Below are positions 33,970-43,216 of a DNA stretch of 56,809 nt, piece by piece. The notes below the pieces were generated by a model. It saw nothing but the letters and a program-made list of their open reading frames with translations. It had not been told where the DNA came from and did not search any database. Made by a program: the position numbers and the translations under genes. Position 1 is the first letter of the stretch, and each line of letters opens with the position of its first letter. The stretch is from Bacteroidota bacterium. GTDB lineage: Bacteria > Bacteroidota > Bacteroidia > Bacteroidales > JAAYUG01. Location: assembly GCA_029571215.1 (NCBI GenBank), contig JAKPTE010000013.1, positions 1 through 56,809 on the forward strand. The letters are read 5' to 3'.

Positions 33970-34569
33970 TTATTCCTTCTCAGTTTTTCGGGCAAGCCCC
34001 TGGTTGTGATTCTTATTGAACAGGTTCATGGTGCGTTCAATCCCTATGGTGGCGTAACTTTTTACGGCCTCAGAGGCAAGTTTTATGCGTTCGGGAAGAA
34101 GAGCACGTTCTTCCTCTGTCCAGGTTCCCAGAACATAATCAACCTGTCGTCCGTAAGGATACTCATTGCCAATGCCGAAGCGAAGGCGGGCATAGTTCTG
34201 ATGACCAAGGATCTGGGTGATATGGATAAGCCCGTTGTGCCCACCGTCTCCTCCCCGGGGGCGTATGCGGATTGTTCCAAAGGGCAATGCCAGGTCATCA
34301 ACCATAATCAGCAGGTGATCAGGCCCGATTTTTTCATGGGCAAGCCAGTAATTGACAGCTCTTCCGCTGAGATTGACAAAAGTTGTTGGTTTCAGGATCA
34401 CCAGGGTTCGCGACTTAAAAGCAGCGCGGGCCACATATCCAAAACGCTTGTCTTCAAAGGAAACGTTCAGCGAGGAAGCTAGCTCATCGGCAATTTTCCA
34501 GCCAACATTATGGCGAGTTTCACTGTACTCATCGCCCGGATTTCCAAGTCCGACAATCAGATACTTCAC
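33970..34569 (-). CDS. pth: Peptidyl-tRNA hydrolase
   Basis: 199 residues from a GTG at 34569 that begins VKYLIVGLGNPGDEY; a further GTG at 34620 would add an unlikely 17-residue leader. Active-site elements are TRHNVGWKIAD (His and Asn), IMVDDLALPFG (Asp) and PRGGDGGHNGLIHI. It cuts peptidyl-tRNA that drops off ribosomes, recycling tRNA. It follows rplY by about 120 bases on the minus strand and precedes the S4 protein, a translation-linked group. Confidence 0.94.
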   Translation of the reverse strand: MKYLIVGLGNPGDEYSETRHNVGWKIADELASSLNVSFEDKRFGYVARAAFKSRTLVILKPTTFVNLSGRAVNYWLAHEKIGPDHLLIMVDDLALPFGTIRIRPRGGDGGHNGLIHITQILGHQNYARLRFGIGNEYPYGRQVDYVLGTWTEEERALLPERIKLASEAVKSYATIGIERTMNLFNKNHNQGLARKTEKE

Positions 34570-34689
34570 CGAATTGCTGTTGAAGGGTAAAATGGCTCTA
34601 AACAAACAGGTCTCACTCACAGAAGAAATCCATGCTTCAGTAGTTGTTCATTAAGGAATACCGAAGCATAGATGTTTCTGCTATACAAA

Positions 34690-35337
34690 TTACTTGTTTT
34701 GTTGAGGTGCTTCCTTGGCTGACTGTTCGGCTGCAGGGGCGGCACCTTCAGCAGTTCCTTCAGCGGGTGCAGCTCCGGGAGTTTCTTCCACCACGGCACG
34801 GGTTACCTGAACCGAAACAATCTGCAGACGCTTGTTATCGAGAAGTTCAATATTTTCGAATGAAAGATCGCCAACGCGGATTGATTTCCCGATATTCAGA
34901 TCAGAAATATCAATCGTAAGCTGATCGGGAAGATCTTTGATCAGACCTTTGACCTTCAGATAACGGACACTCTGCTTTAGTTTGCCACCCGCACGTACGC
35001 CAACCGAGCTTCCAGTGAGCTTGATAGGTATTCGCATCACAACCGGCTTGTCGTCAAATACTTCTTTAAAGTCGATATGAAGGATGTGGTCAGTTACCGG
35101 ATGGAACTGAATGTCCTGCAGGATGGCCTTTGTGTTACGACTGTCAATGGTTAGATTAACAATATACACGTTCGGTGTGTACACCAGATGACGCAGGTTG
35201 TTTTCAGGCACGTAAAAGTGCACTGGTTCACTTCCGCCATACAGTACGCCCGGCACCATTCCCTGCTTCCGCAGTTTTTCCGTTTCTTTTTTTCCGAGGT
35301 TTTTTCTTGCCTCTGCTTTAATTTCGATAGTTTTCAT
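34690..35337 (-). CDS. rplY: 50S ribosomal protein L25, long (TL5/CTC) form
   Basis: 215 residues. The N-terminal L25 domain (about 1-90; EARKNLGKKETEKLRKQGMV and VPGVLYGGSEPVHFYV) binds 5S rRNA, and the CTC C-terminal domain (about 95-185; GVRAGGKLKQSVRYLKVKG) is typical of long forms. The last 35 residues are Ala/Pro/Glu-rich (GAAPAEGTAEGAAPAAEQ) and low in complexity. The gene follows prs, as in many bacteria. A minus-strand TATATTTG box (35436-35443) right behind the prs stop implies its own transcript with a leader of about 95 bases. Confidence 0.95.
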   Translation of the reverse strand: MKTIEIKAEARKNLGKKETEKLRKQGMVPGVLYGGSEPVHFYVPENNLRHLVYTPNVYIVNLTIDSRNTKAILQDIQFHPVTDHILHIDFKEVFDDKPVVMRIPIKLTGSSVGVRAGGKLKQSVRYLKVKGLIKDLPDQLTIDISDLNIGKSIRVGDLSFENIELLDNKRLQIVSVQVTRAVVEETPGAAPAEGTAEGAAPAAEQSAKEAPQQNK

Positions 35338-35435
35338 ACTTTTTATGGATGAACAATTATTATGTTGTGCTACTCAGAATCAGGGCATTACCTCTGATCC
35401 CCCATTACACGATTGTTATCCTTTTTTAGGAGGCG

Positions 35436-35443
35436 CAAATATA
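35436..35443 (-). promoter_or_regulatory. -7 promoter box (TATATTTG) for rplY
   Basis: Exact consensus read on the minus strand, placed just after the prs stop codon. It leaves an mRNA leader of about 95 bases before the rplY ATG, with an ATCAG/CTGAT inverted repeat inside it, long enough for leader control by ribosomal protein. Confidence 0.55.
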
Positions 35444-35446
35444 GCA

Positions 35447-36385
35447 TTAAAAAATAAAACTGGAACTGATTGACTCAAAATTATGTACCTTGTTGATAAC
35501 ATCAGCAAAAAGTCCGGCGATGGAAAGCACTTTGATTTTCGGGCTGGTCATACGCAGTGGGATGGTATCGGTAACCGCCACTTCCACAAGAGGACTTTTT
35601 TCGATTCGTTCATAGGCTGGACCTGAGAGAATGGGATGGGTGGCAACCATGCGAACACTTTCTGCACCGTCGTTCATGAGCATTTCTGCAGCGAGGCAGG
35701 CTGTCCCGGCTGTATCAATCATATCGTCCACGATCACAACATTTTTTCCCCTGATATCGCCTATTGCCTTGATTTCATCCACAACGTTGGCTTTTTTCCG
35801 GAGCTTGTAACAGATCACCATATCGGCTTTCAGGAAACGGGCGTAAGCATTGGCTCGTTTGGTACCGCCCATGTCGGGTGCGGCTATTGCCAGATTGGGA
35901 AGGTTCAGACTCTGAATATACGGAACGAATATCGCCGACGCATAAAGGTGGTCCACCGGTACGTCAAAGAAACCCTGGATCGGATCGGCATGCAGATCCA
36001 TGGTCATAATCCGGTCGACACCGGCAGCCGATAAAAGGTTAGCAACAAGCTTGGCTCCGATGGATGAACGGGGACGGTCTTTACGGTCCTGACGGGCATA
36101 ACCAAAGTATGGAATGACGGCAACCACCTGATAGGCAGATGCACGCTTGGCTGCATCGATCATCAGCAGAAGCTCCATAAGATTGTCGGTAGGAGGATTG
36201 GTCGACTGGATAATAAATACGGTACAGCCTCTTACTGATTCCAGATAAGCCGGTTGAAACTCTCCGTCGCTGAACCGGAGTATGTTCGTCTGCCCTAATT
36301 GTGTCCCGAAATGCCGGGCAATTTCTTCAGCCAGATGGCGTGATGCTTCGCCTGAAAAAAACTTGATCGGAAACCGGGGTTTCAT
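35447..36385 (-). CDS. prs: Ribose-phosphate pyrophosphokinase
   Basis: 312 residues, the usual length. It makes PRPP from ribose 5-phosphate and ATP for nucleotides, His, Trp and NAD. Motifs are RFSDGEFQPAYLESVRGCTV, the catalytic/ATP segment YFGYARQDRKDRPRSSIGAK, DLHADPIQGFFDVPVDHL and the PRPP loop VVIVDDMIDTAGTA. It follows engB on the minus strand and has a TACCTTTG box at 36436-36443. Confidence 0.96.
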   Translation of the reverse strand: MKPRFPIKFFSGEASRHLAEEIARHFGTQLGQTNILRFSDGEFQPAYLESVRGCTVFIIQSTNPPTDNLMELLLMIDAAKRASAYQVVAVIPYFGYARQDRKDRPRSSIGAKLVANLLSAAGVDRIMTMDLHADPIQGFFDVPVDHLYASAIFVPYIQSLNLPNLAIAAPDMGGTKRANAYARFLKADMVICYKLRKKANVVDEIKAIGDIRGKNVVIVDDMIDTAGTACLAAEMLMNDGAESVRMVATHPILSGPAYERIEKSPLVEVAVTDTIPLRMTSPKIKVLSIAGLFADVINKVHNFESISSSFIF

Positions 36386-36435
36386 GTATCCGTTTTTTTG
36401 TATGAAGTTAATTAATCGTTAATTTTTACGGCATG

Positions 36436-36443
36436 CAAAGGTA
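36436..36443 (-). promoter_or_regulatory. -7 promoter box (TACCTTTG) for prs
   Basis: Exact consensus on the minus strand in the 72-base gap between engB and prs, giving a leader of about 45-50 bases. Confidence 0.55.
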
Positions 36444-36457
36444 AGAATCCTGAAATA

Positions 36458-37069
36458 TTATGAAGAATTTCTTTTCGGGATGAGTGACAATTCTTCTATG
36501 TACCTGAGCAAATCCTCTTTTCCGGCTTTGTTTTTTGCCGATGTGATAAAAACAGGAGGAAGTTCTTCCCATCGTTCCTGCAGTTTTTTCCTGTATTCTT
36601 CCACATATTTTTTCTGCTGAGTGCGCGAAAGTTTATCAGCTTTTGTAAAAACAAGGGAAAATGGAATGCCTTCAGCGGCCATCCATTCCATGAACTTTCT
36701 GTCAGATTCAAGCTGGGGCAGGCGGATATCGATCAACAGAAACACATTGGTCAGCCCAGTGCGTTTTTTCAGGTAGTCTTTTGTTAAAGCTGCAATACGG
36801 AGCCTGTCTTTTTTCGGAATCCGGGAATAACCATATCCGGGAAGGTCAACAAAAAAGATGTTCCTGTTGATACGAAAAAAATTAATCTGCAAGGTTTTTC
36901 CCGGAGTAGCTGACGTTCTGGCAAGGCTCTTCCGGTTGCAGAGCATATTGATCAGGGAAGACTTCCCTACATTGGAACGACCTATGAAGGCAAATTCAGG
37001 CAAATCAGCAGGAGGACATTTCCCTGTCTCAGTAAAGGATCCCGTAAATTCTGCCTCTGTAATTTTCAT
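36458..37069 (-). CDS. engB: Ribosome biogenesis GTPase YihA/EngB
   Basis: 203 residues from ATG 37069; the longer frame runs back into manA and is not conserved-looking. The GTPase signatures are G1 AFIGRSNVGKSSLINML, G3 VDLPGYGYSRIPKKD, G4 FTKADKLS and G5 ITSAKNKAG. EngB is essential in many bacteria for assembly of the large ribosomal subunit. It starts 32 bases after manA and lies before prs, rplY and pth, adding to the translation-related run. Confidence 0.95.
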   Translation of the reverse strand: MKITEAEFTGSFTETGKCPPADLPEFAFIGRSNVGKSSLINMLCNRKSLARTSATPGKTLQINFFRINRNIFFVDLPGYGYSRIPKKDRLRIAALTKDYLKKRTGLTNVFLLIDIRLPQLESDRKFMEWMAAEGIPFSLVFTKADKLSRTQQKKYVEEYRKKLQERWEELPPVFITSAKNKAGKEDLLRYIEELSLIPKRNSS

Positions 37070-37101
37070 GGCCCGTATCGAATTGCTTCTCTGATGGTTC
37101 G

Positions 37102-38082
37102 TTACGGAACAAAAACCTCCAGCAGGGTTCCCCGGCTTTCCGGTTCGAGAGTAACCTGTTTGATTTCGGCCGGTATAAGAAGGGTCTCGCCGCGCGTCAG
37201 CGCAACAGGCTTCTCTGCACCATAATGAACCGAAAATGCACCGGAAATACAAATATAAATAACAAACGAGTCAAGCGCAAAATAGTCGCGGGTAACAGAC
37301 TGGTCGGCATCAAGGCGCTGGGTGGTAAAATACGGGCACTGGATAAGTTTGACCGGCCGGTTGGGCTGCGGTTTATAAACTGTTTTGAATGGACCGGTAT
37401 CTTCGTATTGAATGACGTCCAGGGCAAGATCAGTGTGCAGAGGCCTGGGCTTGCCTTCCTTGTCCACCCGTCCCCAGTCATACACACGGTAAGTAATATC
37501 GGAGGTCTGCTGAATTTCAGTCAGCAGAATTCCTTTGCCTATCCCGTGGATTCTGCCGGCCGGAATAAAAAAGACATCCCCCGGATGCACTTCCTCCCGG
37601 TTCAGAATTTCTGAGAGGGTTCCGTTTTCCAGATGATGCAGATATTCATCCCGTGAGACTTTTTTTCGGAAACCTGAATAAAGGCCGGAGCCTTCGTCTG
37701 CTTCGAGCACATACCACATTTCCGTCTTCCCAAAGGCCTTGTGCCGTATCCGTGCTGTTTCATCATCCGGATGCACCTGGATGGATAAATCCTGGTTGGC
37801 ATCAATGAATTTAATGAGCAAAGGAAATTCGATTCCAAAACGCTCATAAATCTTATCTCCTACAAGGTCTCCCATGTAAACTTCTACCAGTTCCTGGAGA
37901 GTGTTTCCCTTGAGAAAACCTTCCGAAACAACGGAAATATTTCCTTTAACACCCGATATTTCCCAGCTTTCGGCTGTGGGATAGCCCGGAATTTTCTTGC
38001 CCAGAGATGTCTGTAAACGGCTTCCTCCCCAAATGTAAGGTTTGAAGATAGGTTTGAATTTCAGTGGATATAAACCTGGCAT
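37102..38082 (-). CDS. manA: Mannose-6-phosphate isomerase, class I
   Basis: 326 residues. The cupin-type enzyme interconverts mannose 6-phosphate and fructose 6-phosphate. Zinc ligands are in LSIQVHPDDETA, EMWYVLEAD and FIPAGRIHGIGKG. The start LKFKPIFKPYIWGGSRL is typical of the short bacterial type I form. The product feeds GDP-mannose or mannose use. A minus-strand TATTTTCG (38102-38109) near the start resembles a promoter box. Confidence 0.94.
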   Translation of the reverse strand: MPGLYPLKFKPIFKPYIWGGSRLQTSLGKKIPGYPTAESWEISGVKGNISVVSEGFLKGNTLQELVEVYMGDLVGDKIYERFGIEFPLLIKFIDANQDLSIQVHPDDETARIRHKAFGKTEMWYVLEADEGSGLYSGFRKKVSRDEYLHHLENGTLSEILNREEVHPGDVFFIPAGRIHGIGKGILLTEIQQTSDITYRVYDWGRVDKEGKPRPLHTDLALDVIQYEDTGPFKTVYKPQPNRPVKLIQCPYFTTQRLDADQSVTRDYFALDSFVIYICISGAFSVHYGAEKPVALTRGETLLIPAEIKQVTLEPESRGTLLEVFVP

Positions 38083-38211
38083 CGGTTGTTTTTTTATGGG
38101 GCGAAAATACCAAAAATAACCGGAGCAGAACAGTGCTTATGAAAAACTCGGCGGAATCATCTTCCATGCCAACGAAAATTTTTATTTTTAGGTCTGCTTA
38201 AAACAATTCCT

Positions 38212-38949
38212 ATGCTCGAAACCTATCCGGTTGATCAGATTCTCTTCCTTGACATTGAAACAGTTCCGGCTGTCCCGTCTTTTAAGGAACTGAATGCCGA
38301 TTTTCAGCGCCTGTGGGATCGGAAATCATCCCATTTCAGAAAGGACAACGAAACGGCAGAAGACGTTTATTCCCGGGCCGGGATTTATGCCGAATTTGGG
38401 AAAATCATCTGCATTTCTGTAGCACATCTGTCGGTAAAAGAAGGGAAAAGAATGGCCCGTATCAAGTCGTTTTACGGGGATGATGAGGCCGAATTGCTCA
38501 GAAAATTTCAGCAACTGCTTAACCGTTTCTCCCAGAACAGGCAGATATACTTGTGTGCCCATAACGGCAAGGAATTTGACTTCCCTTATATTGCAAGGAG
38601 GATGCTGGTAAACGGAATTACCCTGCCTGCCGTTCTGGACGTTTCCGGAAAGAAACCCTGGGAGGTGAACTTTCTTGATACAATGGAAATGTGGCGTTTT
38701 GGTGATTTCAAAAGCTTCACGTCATTGGACCTGCTCGCGCATCTTTTTGGCATACCCACGCCAAAAGACGATATTGATGGCAGCCAGGTGGGCCATGTTT
38801 ACTGGCAAATGCATGATCTGCAGAGGATTGTTGTTTATTGCGAAAAAGACGTTCTTGCTGTTGTTCAGCTTTTTCTTAGGTATAAAGGTGAACCTCTGCT
38901 GGCGGAAGAGGAAATAGAAAGGGTTTCAGAGAATTCGGCAGAATGTTGA
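38212..38949 (+). CDS. 3'-5' exonuclease, PolB-like DEDD type
   Basis: 245 residues. The DEDD ribonuclease-H-like nuclease residues are in ILFLDIETVPA (Exo I), LCAHNGKEFDFPYIARRML (Exo II) and RIVVYCEKDVLAVVQLFLRY (Exo III). It matches the predicted PolB-like exonuclease family of Bacteroidota. It probably trims 3' ends in DNA or RNA repair. It is a single gene on the plus strand, diverging from manA. Confidence 0.88.
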   Translation: MLETYPVDQILFLDIETVPAVPSFKELNADFQRLWDRKSSHFRKDNETAEDVYSRAGIYAEFGKIICISVAHLSVKEGKRMARIKSFYGDDEAELLRKFQQLLNRFSQNRQIYLCAHNGKEFDFPYIARRMLVNGITLPAVLDVSGKKPWEVNFLDTMEMWRFGDFKSFTSLDLLAHLFGIPTPKDDIDGSQVGHVYWQMHDLQRIVVYCEKDVLAVVQLFLRYKGEPLLAEEEIERVSENSAEC

Positions 38950-39078
38950 AAATTTATGATTCTTATTCCCTCTATGTTTCCATCACACCCCCGCAACCCA
39001 CACCCACGGCCCTTCAAATAGTGAAATTGTTTAAGACTTCAAGCCTTTTGTTTCCGGTTTAATGGCTGAGATATAAGC

Positions 39079-39903
39079 TTAATGCCGGATCGAAAGGAAA
39101 CTGGCAACAGCAGCCAGGAATTGTTCAGGTTGTTCGGCATGAACCCAGTGTCCGGCTCCCTGAATAACAGTAACCTCGGAATAAGGGAAAAGGTTTCTGA
39201 TTTCTTCCTCATCCTCCGGCAATATATAATGGGAAAGCTCTCCCTTAATAAAAAGGGCCGGTATTTCTACCGGATATTTTTCCTGCGGATCCTTTCCAGA
39301 ATGAAGTCCTTCCAGAATGGCAGACAGATTATCCGAAAGGGTTTTCAGGTTCACCAACCAGGTAAACGAACCATCGGCACGACGGTGCAGGTTCTTTAGA
39401 AGAAACTGACGAACAGGCAAGGAGACAATACTAGCCGAAAGCGCTCTGTCGGCTTCCTGTCGGCTCTGAAGGTGTTCAGTATCCAGTTTCAGCAAAGCAT
39501 CAATAATTACCCGGTGCTGTAGCTCATGCATTTTACCCCGGGGGGTGTTTCTTAGGTCGCCCGGAGCAATATCGACAACAATAAGCCGGGAAAGTTTTTC
39601 AGGATATCGGGCAGCAAAGAACATGGCCGTTTTCCCTCCCATAGAATGTCCCAGCAAAATGGCATTATTTAATTTCAGGTCATCGAAAAGGAGGGAGATA
39701 TCTTCGCGCATGGCCTGGTAAGTGTGCTCAGGATCATGGGGCGACCGCCCGTGATTGCGCATATCGGGCAGGATAACCCTGAAATGTTTTCCCAGTTCTT
39801 TAGCCACGGAAAGCCAGTTGTCAGACATACCGTAGAGCCCGTGCAGAATGACAAGAGGTATTCCGGTTCCGGTTTCGCGGAAGAACAGCTTCAATGGGCT
39901 CAT
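39079..39903 (-). CDS. Alpha/beta-fold hydrolase, YbfF-like
   Basis: 274 residues. The catalytic Ser is in [19 protein letters not shown], the oxyanion segment is [13 protein letters not shown] and the His is in [15 protein letters not shown]. The [10 protein letters not shown] motif is shared with the esterase YbfF. The natural substrate is unknown; short acyl esters or acyl-CoAs are likely. Its ATG overlaps the pdxJ stop (ATGA), so the two genes are translationally coupled. Confidence 0.92.
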   Translation of the reverse strand: MSPLKLFFRETGTGIPLVILHGLYGMSDNWLSVAKELGKHFRVILPDMRNHGRSPHDPEHTYQAMREDISLLFDDLKLNNAILLGHSMGGKTAMFFAARYPEKLSRLIVVDIAPGDLRNTPRGKMHELQHRVIIDALLKLDTEHLQSRQEADRALSASIVSLPVRQFLLKNLHRRADGSFTWLVNLKTLSDNLSAILEGLHSGKDPQEKYPVEIPALFIKGELSHYILPEDEEEIRNLFPYSEVTVIQGAGHWVHAEQPEQFLAAVASFLSIRH

Positions 39904-40613
39904 CGCAGCTGCTGAAGGTACATTCCAATGGTATTTTCCAGCCCATAGTAAAGGGCATCGCTTATCAGTGCGTGGCCGATCGAAACTTCGAGCAATCCGG
40001 GGATATTCGATGCAAAATACCGCAGGTTGTCGAGGTTCAGGTCATGGCCTGCATTGATGCCCAGACCCAGTTCATTGGCTTTTTTTGCCGCTTCAATAAA
40101 AGGTTTGATGGCAGCAGCCGGATCTTCGGGAAACATTTTGGCATAGGGTTCGGTGTAAAGTTCAATGCGGTCGGTTCCTGTGGTGGCTGCCGCTTCAATC
40201 ATGGACAAGTCGGTGCCCACAAAAATAGAGGTTCTGATTCCGGCTTCTTTAAGACGGGCGATAACTTCCCGCAGAAACCTCTGGTGGGTAATGGTGTCCC
40301 ATCCTGCATTGCTGGTAATGGCATCGTGCGGGTCGGGAACAAGGGTAACCTGTTCGGGTCTGACTTCCAGAACCAGATTCAAAAATCGATCATTCGGATT
40401 CCCTTCAATATTGAATTCTACATGAATACGTGGGCGAATTTCCCTCACGTCGGAATACCGGATGTGTCGTTCATCTGGCCGCGGATGCACGGTGATGCCT
40501 TCAGCCCCGAAACGTTCGCAGTCGAGAGCTGCTTTCAGCACATCGGGAATATTCCCTCCACGGGAATTCCGTAATGTTGCAATTTTGTTTATATTTACAC
40601 TCAGCCGGGTCAT
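39900..40613 (-). CDS. pdxJ: Pyridoxine 5'-phosphate synthase
   Basis: 237 residues from ATG 40613 ([20 protein letters not shown]). It closes the pyridine ring from 1-deoxy-xylulose 5-phosphate and 3-amino-2-oxopropyl phosphate, the last step of the DXP-dependent vitamin B6 route. Signatures include [34 protein letters not shown] and [13 protein letters not shown] minus-strand TACCTTTG (40631-40638) just upstream is its promoter box. The CBS-domain gene diverges from it. Confidence 0.95.
   Translation of the reverse strand: MTRLSVNINKIATLRNSRGGNIPDVLKAALDCERFGAEGITVHPRPDERHIRYSDVREIRPRIHVEFNIEGNPNDRFLNLVLEVRPEQVTLVPDPHDAITSNAGWDTITHQRFLREVIARLKEAGIRTSIFVGTDLSMIEAAATTGTDRIELYTEPYAKMFPEDPAAAIKPFIEAAKKANELGLGINAGHDLNLDNLRYFASNIPGLLEVSIGHALISDALYYGLENTIGMYLQQLR
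40590..40597 (+). promoter_or_regulatory. Near-consensus -7 box (TATATTTA) for the CBS/nadK unit
   Basis: It differs from TAnnTTTG in the last base and lies 57 bases before ATG 40655, inside the start of the divergent pdxJ coding region. Confidence 0.35.
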
Positions 40614-40630
40614 GGAAATTTGATTTCCCG

Positions 40631-40638
40631 CAAAGGTA
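40631..40638 (-). promoter_or_regulatory. -7 promoter box (TACCTTTG) for pdxJ
   Basis: Exact consensus on the minus strand, 17 bases before the pdxJ ATG, giving a short leader. It overlaps the leader of the divergent CBS gene. Confidence 0.55.
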
Positions 40639-40654
40639 TGGTGAATTTTTGGAA

Positions 40655-41320
40655 ATGGTAGCACGTGATCTGATTTCGGAAGTTATACCTCCGCTGAAAA
40701 CCTCCGACACAGGCTTTCATGCCCTGTCGTTGATGGAAGTTTTCCGGATATCGCATCTGCCTATCGTGAATAACAGGGAATTCCTCGGACTGATATCCGA
40801 TACGGACATTTACGATCTCAACATGGCCGATGAGCCAATTGGAAATCATAAACTTTCCCTGTTTAGTCCCTACGTGCGGGAAGACCAGCATATTTTTGAT
40901 GTAATAACACTGGTTTCCAAACTGAAGCTCACGGTTGTTCCGGTACTCGACCATCAGAACAATTACCTCGGTCTGGTTACCATGAACGACTTGCTGCGGT
41001 ATTTTGCTGATTTTTCGGGTATAGCAAACCCGGGGGCCATCCTGGTGCTGGAGATGAACCAGACGGATTATTCCCTGTCAGAAATCGCCCGGATTGTTGA
41101 AGGAAATGATGCGAGAATTCTGGGATTGTTTATTTCACAACCGCCCGATTCAACCCGGATGGAACTTACGATAAAAATTAACCGGACGGATGCCTCGGCT
41201 ATCATCCAGACCTTCACACGGTATAATTACAATATCAAAGCTTCGTTCAATGAGGAAGGGGAGCTGGATGCCCTTTACAAAAGCCGGTACGAAGAGTTTA
41301 TGCGTTATCTGGATGTTTAA
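40655..41320 (+). CDS. CBS-pair protein with ACT-like C-terminus
   Basis: 221 residues from ATG 40655; the frame open upstream lies over the pdxJ start and is not conserved-looking. A CBS pair covers about 1-125 ([20 protein letters not shown] and [19 protein letters not shown]). About 135-215 resembles an ACT domain ([20 protein letters not shown]). CBS domains sense adenine nucleotides; ACT domains sense small metabolites. It precedes nadK by 28 bases, so it may help sense nucleotide state, but this is inference. Confidence 0.82.
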   Translation: MVARDLISEVIPPLKTSDTGFHALSLMEVFRISHLPIVNNREFLGLISDTDIYDLNMADEPIGNHKLSLFSPYVREDQHIFDVITLVSKLKLTVVPVLDHQNNYLGLVTMNDLLRYFADFSGIANPGAILVLEMNQTDYSLSEIARIVEGNDARILGLFISQPPDSTRMELTIKINRTDASAIIQTFTRYNYNIKASFNEEGELDALYKSRYEEFMRYLDV

Positions 41321-41348
41321 CAGATAGGGTTATTATTGATTTTCTCCC

Positions 41349-42227
41349 ATGAAGATTGCTGTTTTCGGAAAAAATTTCGGATCAGGCTGTGATGCACAGA
41401 TCATCCGCTTTTTTGATATACTGGCCGGCTTCGGATGCAAAGTATATGTTTACCAGCCGTTTTATGATTATCTGAAAAACGAGAAAAGAATTACGGTTCG
41501 TGCAGAAGGTCTGTTTCTCACACACCACGATCTGGATAACGATTTTTCCTTTTTCTTCAGTATTGGAGGTGACGGAACATTTCTTAAATCGGTGAGTGTG
41601 GTACGCGATACGGGTATACCTGTCATTGGCCTGAACACAGGCCGGCTGGGGTTTCTTTCCAATATTGCCAGGGAGGAAATTGAACAGGCATTGGAAGATA
41701 TTTTTAAAGGTTCGTACCGGATTGAAGAGCGAAGCCTCCTTCAGGTGTCCATGGAAGGGAATTGGTTTGGTGAATTTCCATATGCACTCAATGAATTTAC
41801 CCTTCATAAATCGGGCTCCTCAATGATAACCATTCATGCCTGGGTGAACGATGAATTTCTCAATGCATACTGGGCAGACGGCCTGATTATTTCAACCCCT
41901 ACCGGTTCAACGGCCTACTCAATGAGTGTAGGAGGACCTGTAATGACACCGGGTGCAAAGGATTTCATCATTAGCCCTATTGCGCCCCACCATCTGACCG
42001 TGCGCCCCATTGTGGTATCCGATGTGTGTACCCTCCGTCTTTCAGCCGAAAGCCGGGATCAGACCATCATTGCCTCCCTCGATTCCCAGTCTTTCCATAT
42101 CCCGGAGAAAACGGAAATCTTCATCCGGAAAGCTCCTTTTTTTCTTCGGACCCTGCAGCTCAGCCATTCCAGTTTTTTCAGTACCCTGCGGAATAAACTC
42201 ATGTGGGGTGCTGACAGAAGAAACTGA
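41349..42227 (+). CDS. nadK: NAD kinase
   Basis: 292 residues. It makes NADP from NAD with ATP. The conserved motifs are SIGGDGTFLKSVSVV (GGDG), LNTGRLGFLSN and TPTGSTAYSMSVGGPVMTP. HHLTVRPIVVSD is also typical. It follows the CBS protein by 28 bases in the same direction. The next gene has its own promoter box. Confidence 0.95.
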   Translation: MKIAVFGKNFGSGCDAQIIRFFDILAGFGCKVYVYQPFYDYLKNEKRITVRAEGLFLTHHDLDNDFSFFFSIGGDGTFLKSVSVVRDTGIPVIGLNTGRLGFLSNIAREEIEQALEDIFKGSYRIEERSLLQVSMEGNWFGEFPYALNEFTLHKSGSSMITIHAWVNDEFLNAYWADGLIISTPTGSTAYSMSVGGPVMTPGAKDFIISPIAPHHLTVRPIVVSDVCTLRLSAESRDQTIIASLDSQSFHIPEKTEIFIRKAPFFLRTLQLSHSSFFSTLRNKLMWGADRRN

Positions 42228-42366
42228 TTTTGCATATTTTAACACTTTACCTTATATTTACATTTCAGGGCAGAACCACATACTATACCGTAAATCCGGA
42301 ACGATAGTACAATAATTGCCGGTTTCATTAAGTTATAGATACTGAATATGGTTCTGTGAAAAATAT

Positions 42367-42374
42367 TACTTTTG
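42367..42374 (+). promoter_or_regulatory. -7 promoter box (TACTTTTG) for the barrel/uppS/bamA run
   Basis: Exact TAnnTTTG match 20 bases before ATG 42395. The genes behind it up to the second ompH are tightly packed and on one strand, so this is the likely start of an envelope operon. Confidence 0.6.
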
Positions 42375-42394
42375 TGAACTGAAATGATTCCGCC

Positions 42395-43189
42395 ATGCAC
42401 AAAAAAGCAATCGCAGCATTTCTGGTGATCGTCGTTGCAGCTGCCAGCGGGTATTCTCAACGTTGGAAGCTTGTCAGGTATGAATTGATCCTGGGTGCCG
42501 GTACCACTAGTTTTTTTGGAGATATCGGAGGAGGAGCCGACCGGAATAACCTGTTCGGCTTAAAAGATATTCGCCTGGATGCAACCCGTCCTTCCCTTAC
42601 TTTAGGGCTTCGTTACAAATTTTATCAGAATTTTGCCGGCCGTTTTACGCTGGCATACGGAATGGGTGCAGGAACTGATATTGGAGCAGTCAACGAAGCA
42701 CGCGGATACTCGTTTACCACACACATTATTGAACCCTCTGTGATCGGAGAGTATTATTTTATTTCGGAAGACCGCAGGCTGGCCTCCAATGCCGTATATA
42801 ACCGGAGAGGAATGATTAACAATTATTCCCGCTTGGGTGCCTATGTTTTTGGCGGATTGGCAGGTATTTATTTCAGCCCGAAACTCAGCAATGTCCGTCC
42901 GGGTGACAGGCTTGTAACTAATGATTACTCGCACATTTCAGCAGCTATTCCGCTGGGATTGGGAGTAAAATATGTTATCAGCGATGTATGGATGGTAGGT
43001 TTTGAACTGGGAGGTAGACTGTCCCTTTCTGATTTTGTTGACGGGTACAACCCTCCTGTGGCCGGTAACAAGGCACAGGATATTTACTATTTTACCGCTT
43101 TTAATGCCGTTTACCGCATCAAAAATGACAGGGATAACGTGCCTCTTTTCCTGAAACAATACATGAACCGTCGTCCACGAAGGAGATAA
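42395..43189 (+). CDS. Outer membrane beta-barrel protein (DUF6089-like)
   Basis: 264 residues with a signal peptide (about 1-21, ending SGYSQ). The rest alternates polar and hydrophobic residues in beta strands (LILGAGTTSFFGDIGG, PSLTLGLRYKFYQNFAGRF, YVFGGLAGIYFSPKL), as in small outer-membrane barrels. It ends in a basic tail MNRRPRRR, so the last strand is not the usual aromatic-ended barrel end. The family is common upstream of uppS and bamA in Bacteroidota. Function is unknown; a role in envelope biogenesis is suggested by position only. Confidence 0.75.
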   Translation: MHKKAIAAFLVIVVAAASGYSQRWKLVRYELILGAGTTSFFGDIGGGADRNNLFGLKDIRLDATRPSLTLGLRYKFYQNFAGRFTLAYGMGAGTDIGAVNEARGYSFTTHIIEPSVIGEYYFISEDRRLASNAVYNRRGMINNYSRLGAYVFGGLAGIYFSPKLSNVRPGDRLVTNDYSHISAAIPLGLGVKYVISDVWMVGFELGGRLSLSDFVDGYNPPVAGNKAQDIYYFTAFNAVYRIKNDRDNVPLFLKQYMNRRPRRR

Positions 43190-43216
43190 TTGAAACCCTC
43201 TATTTCCGTTATATAC

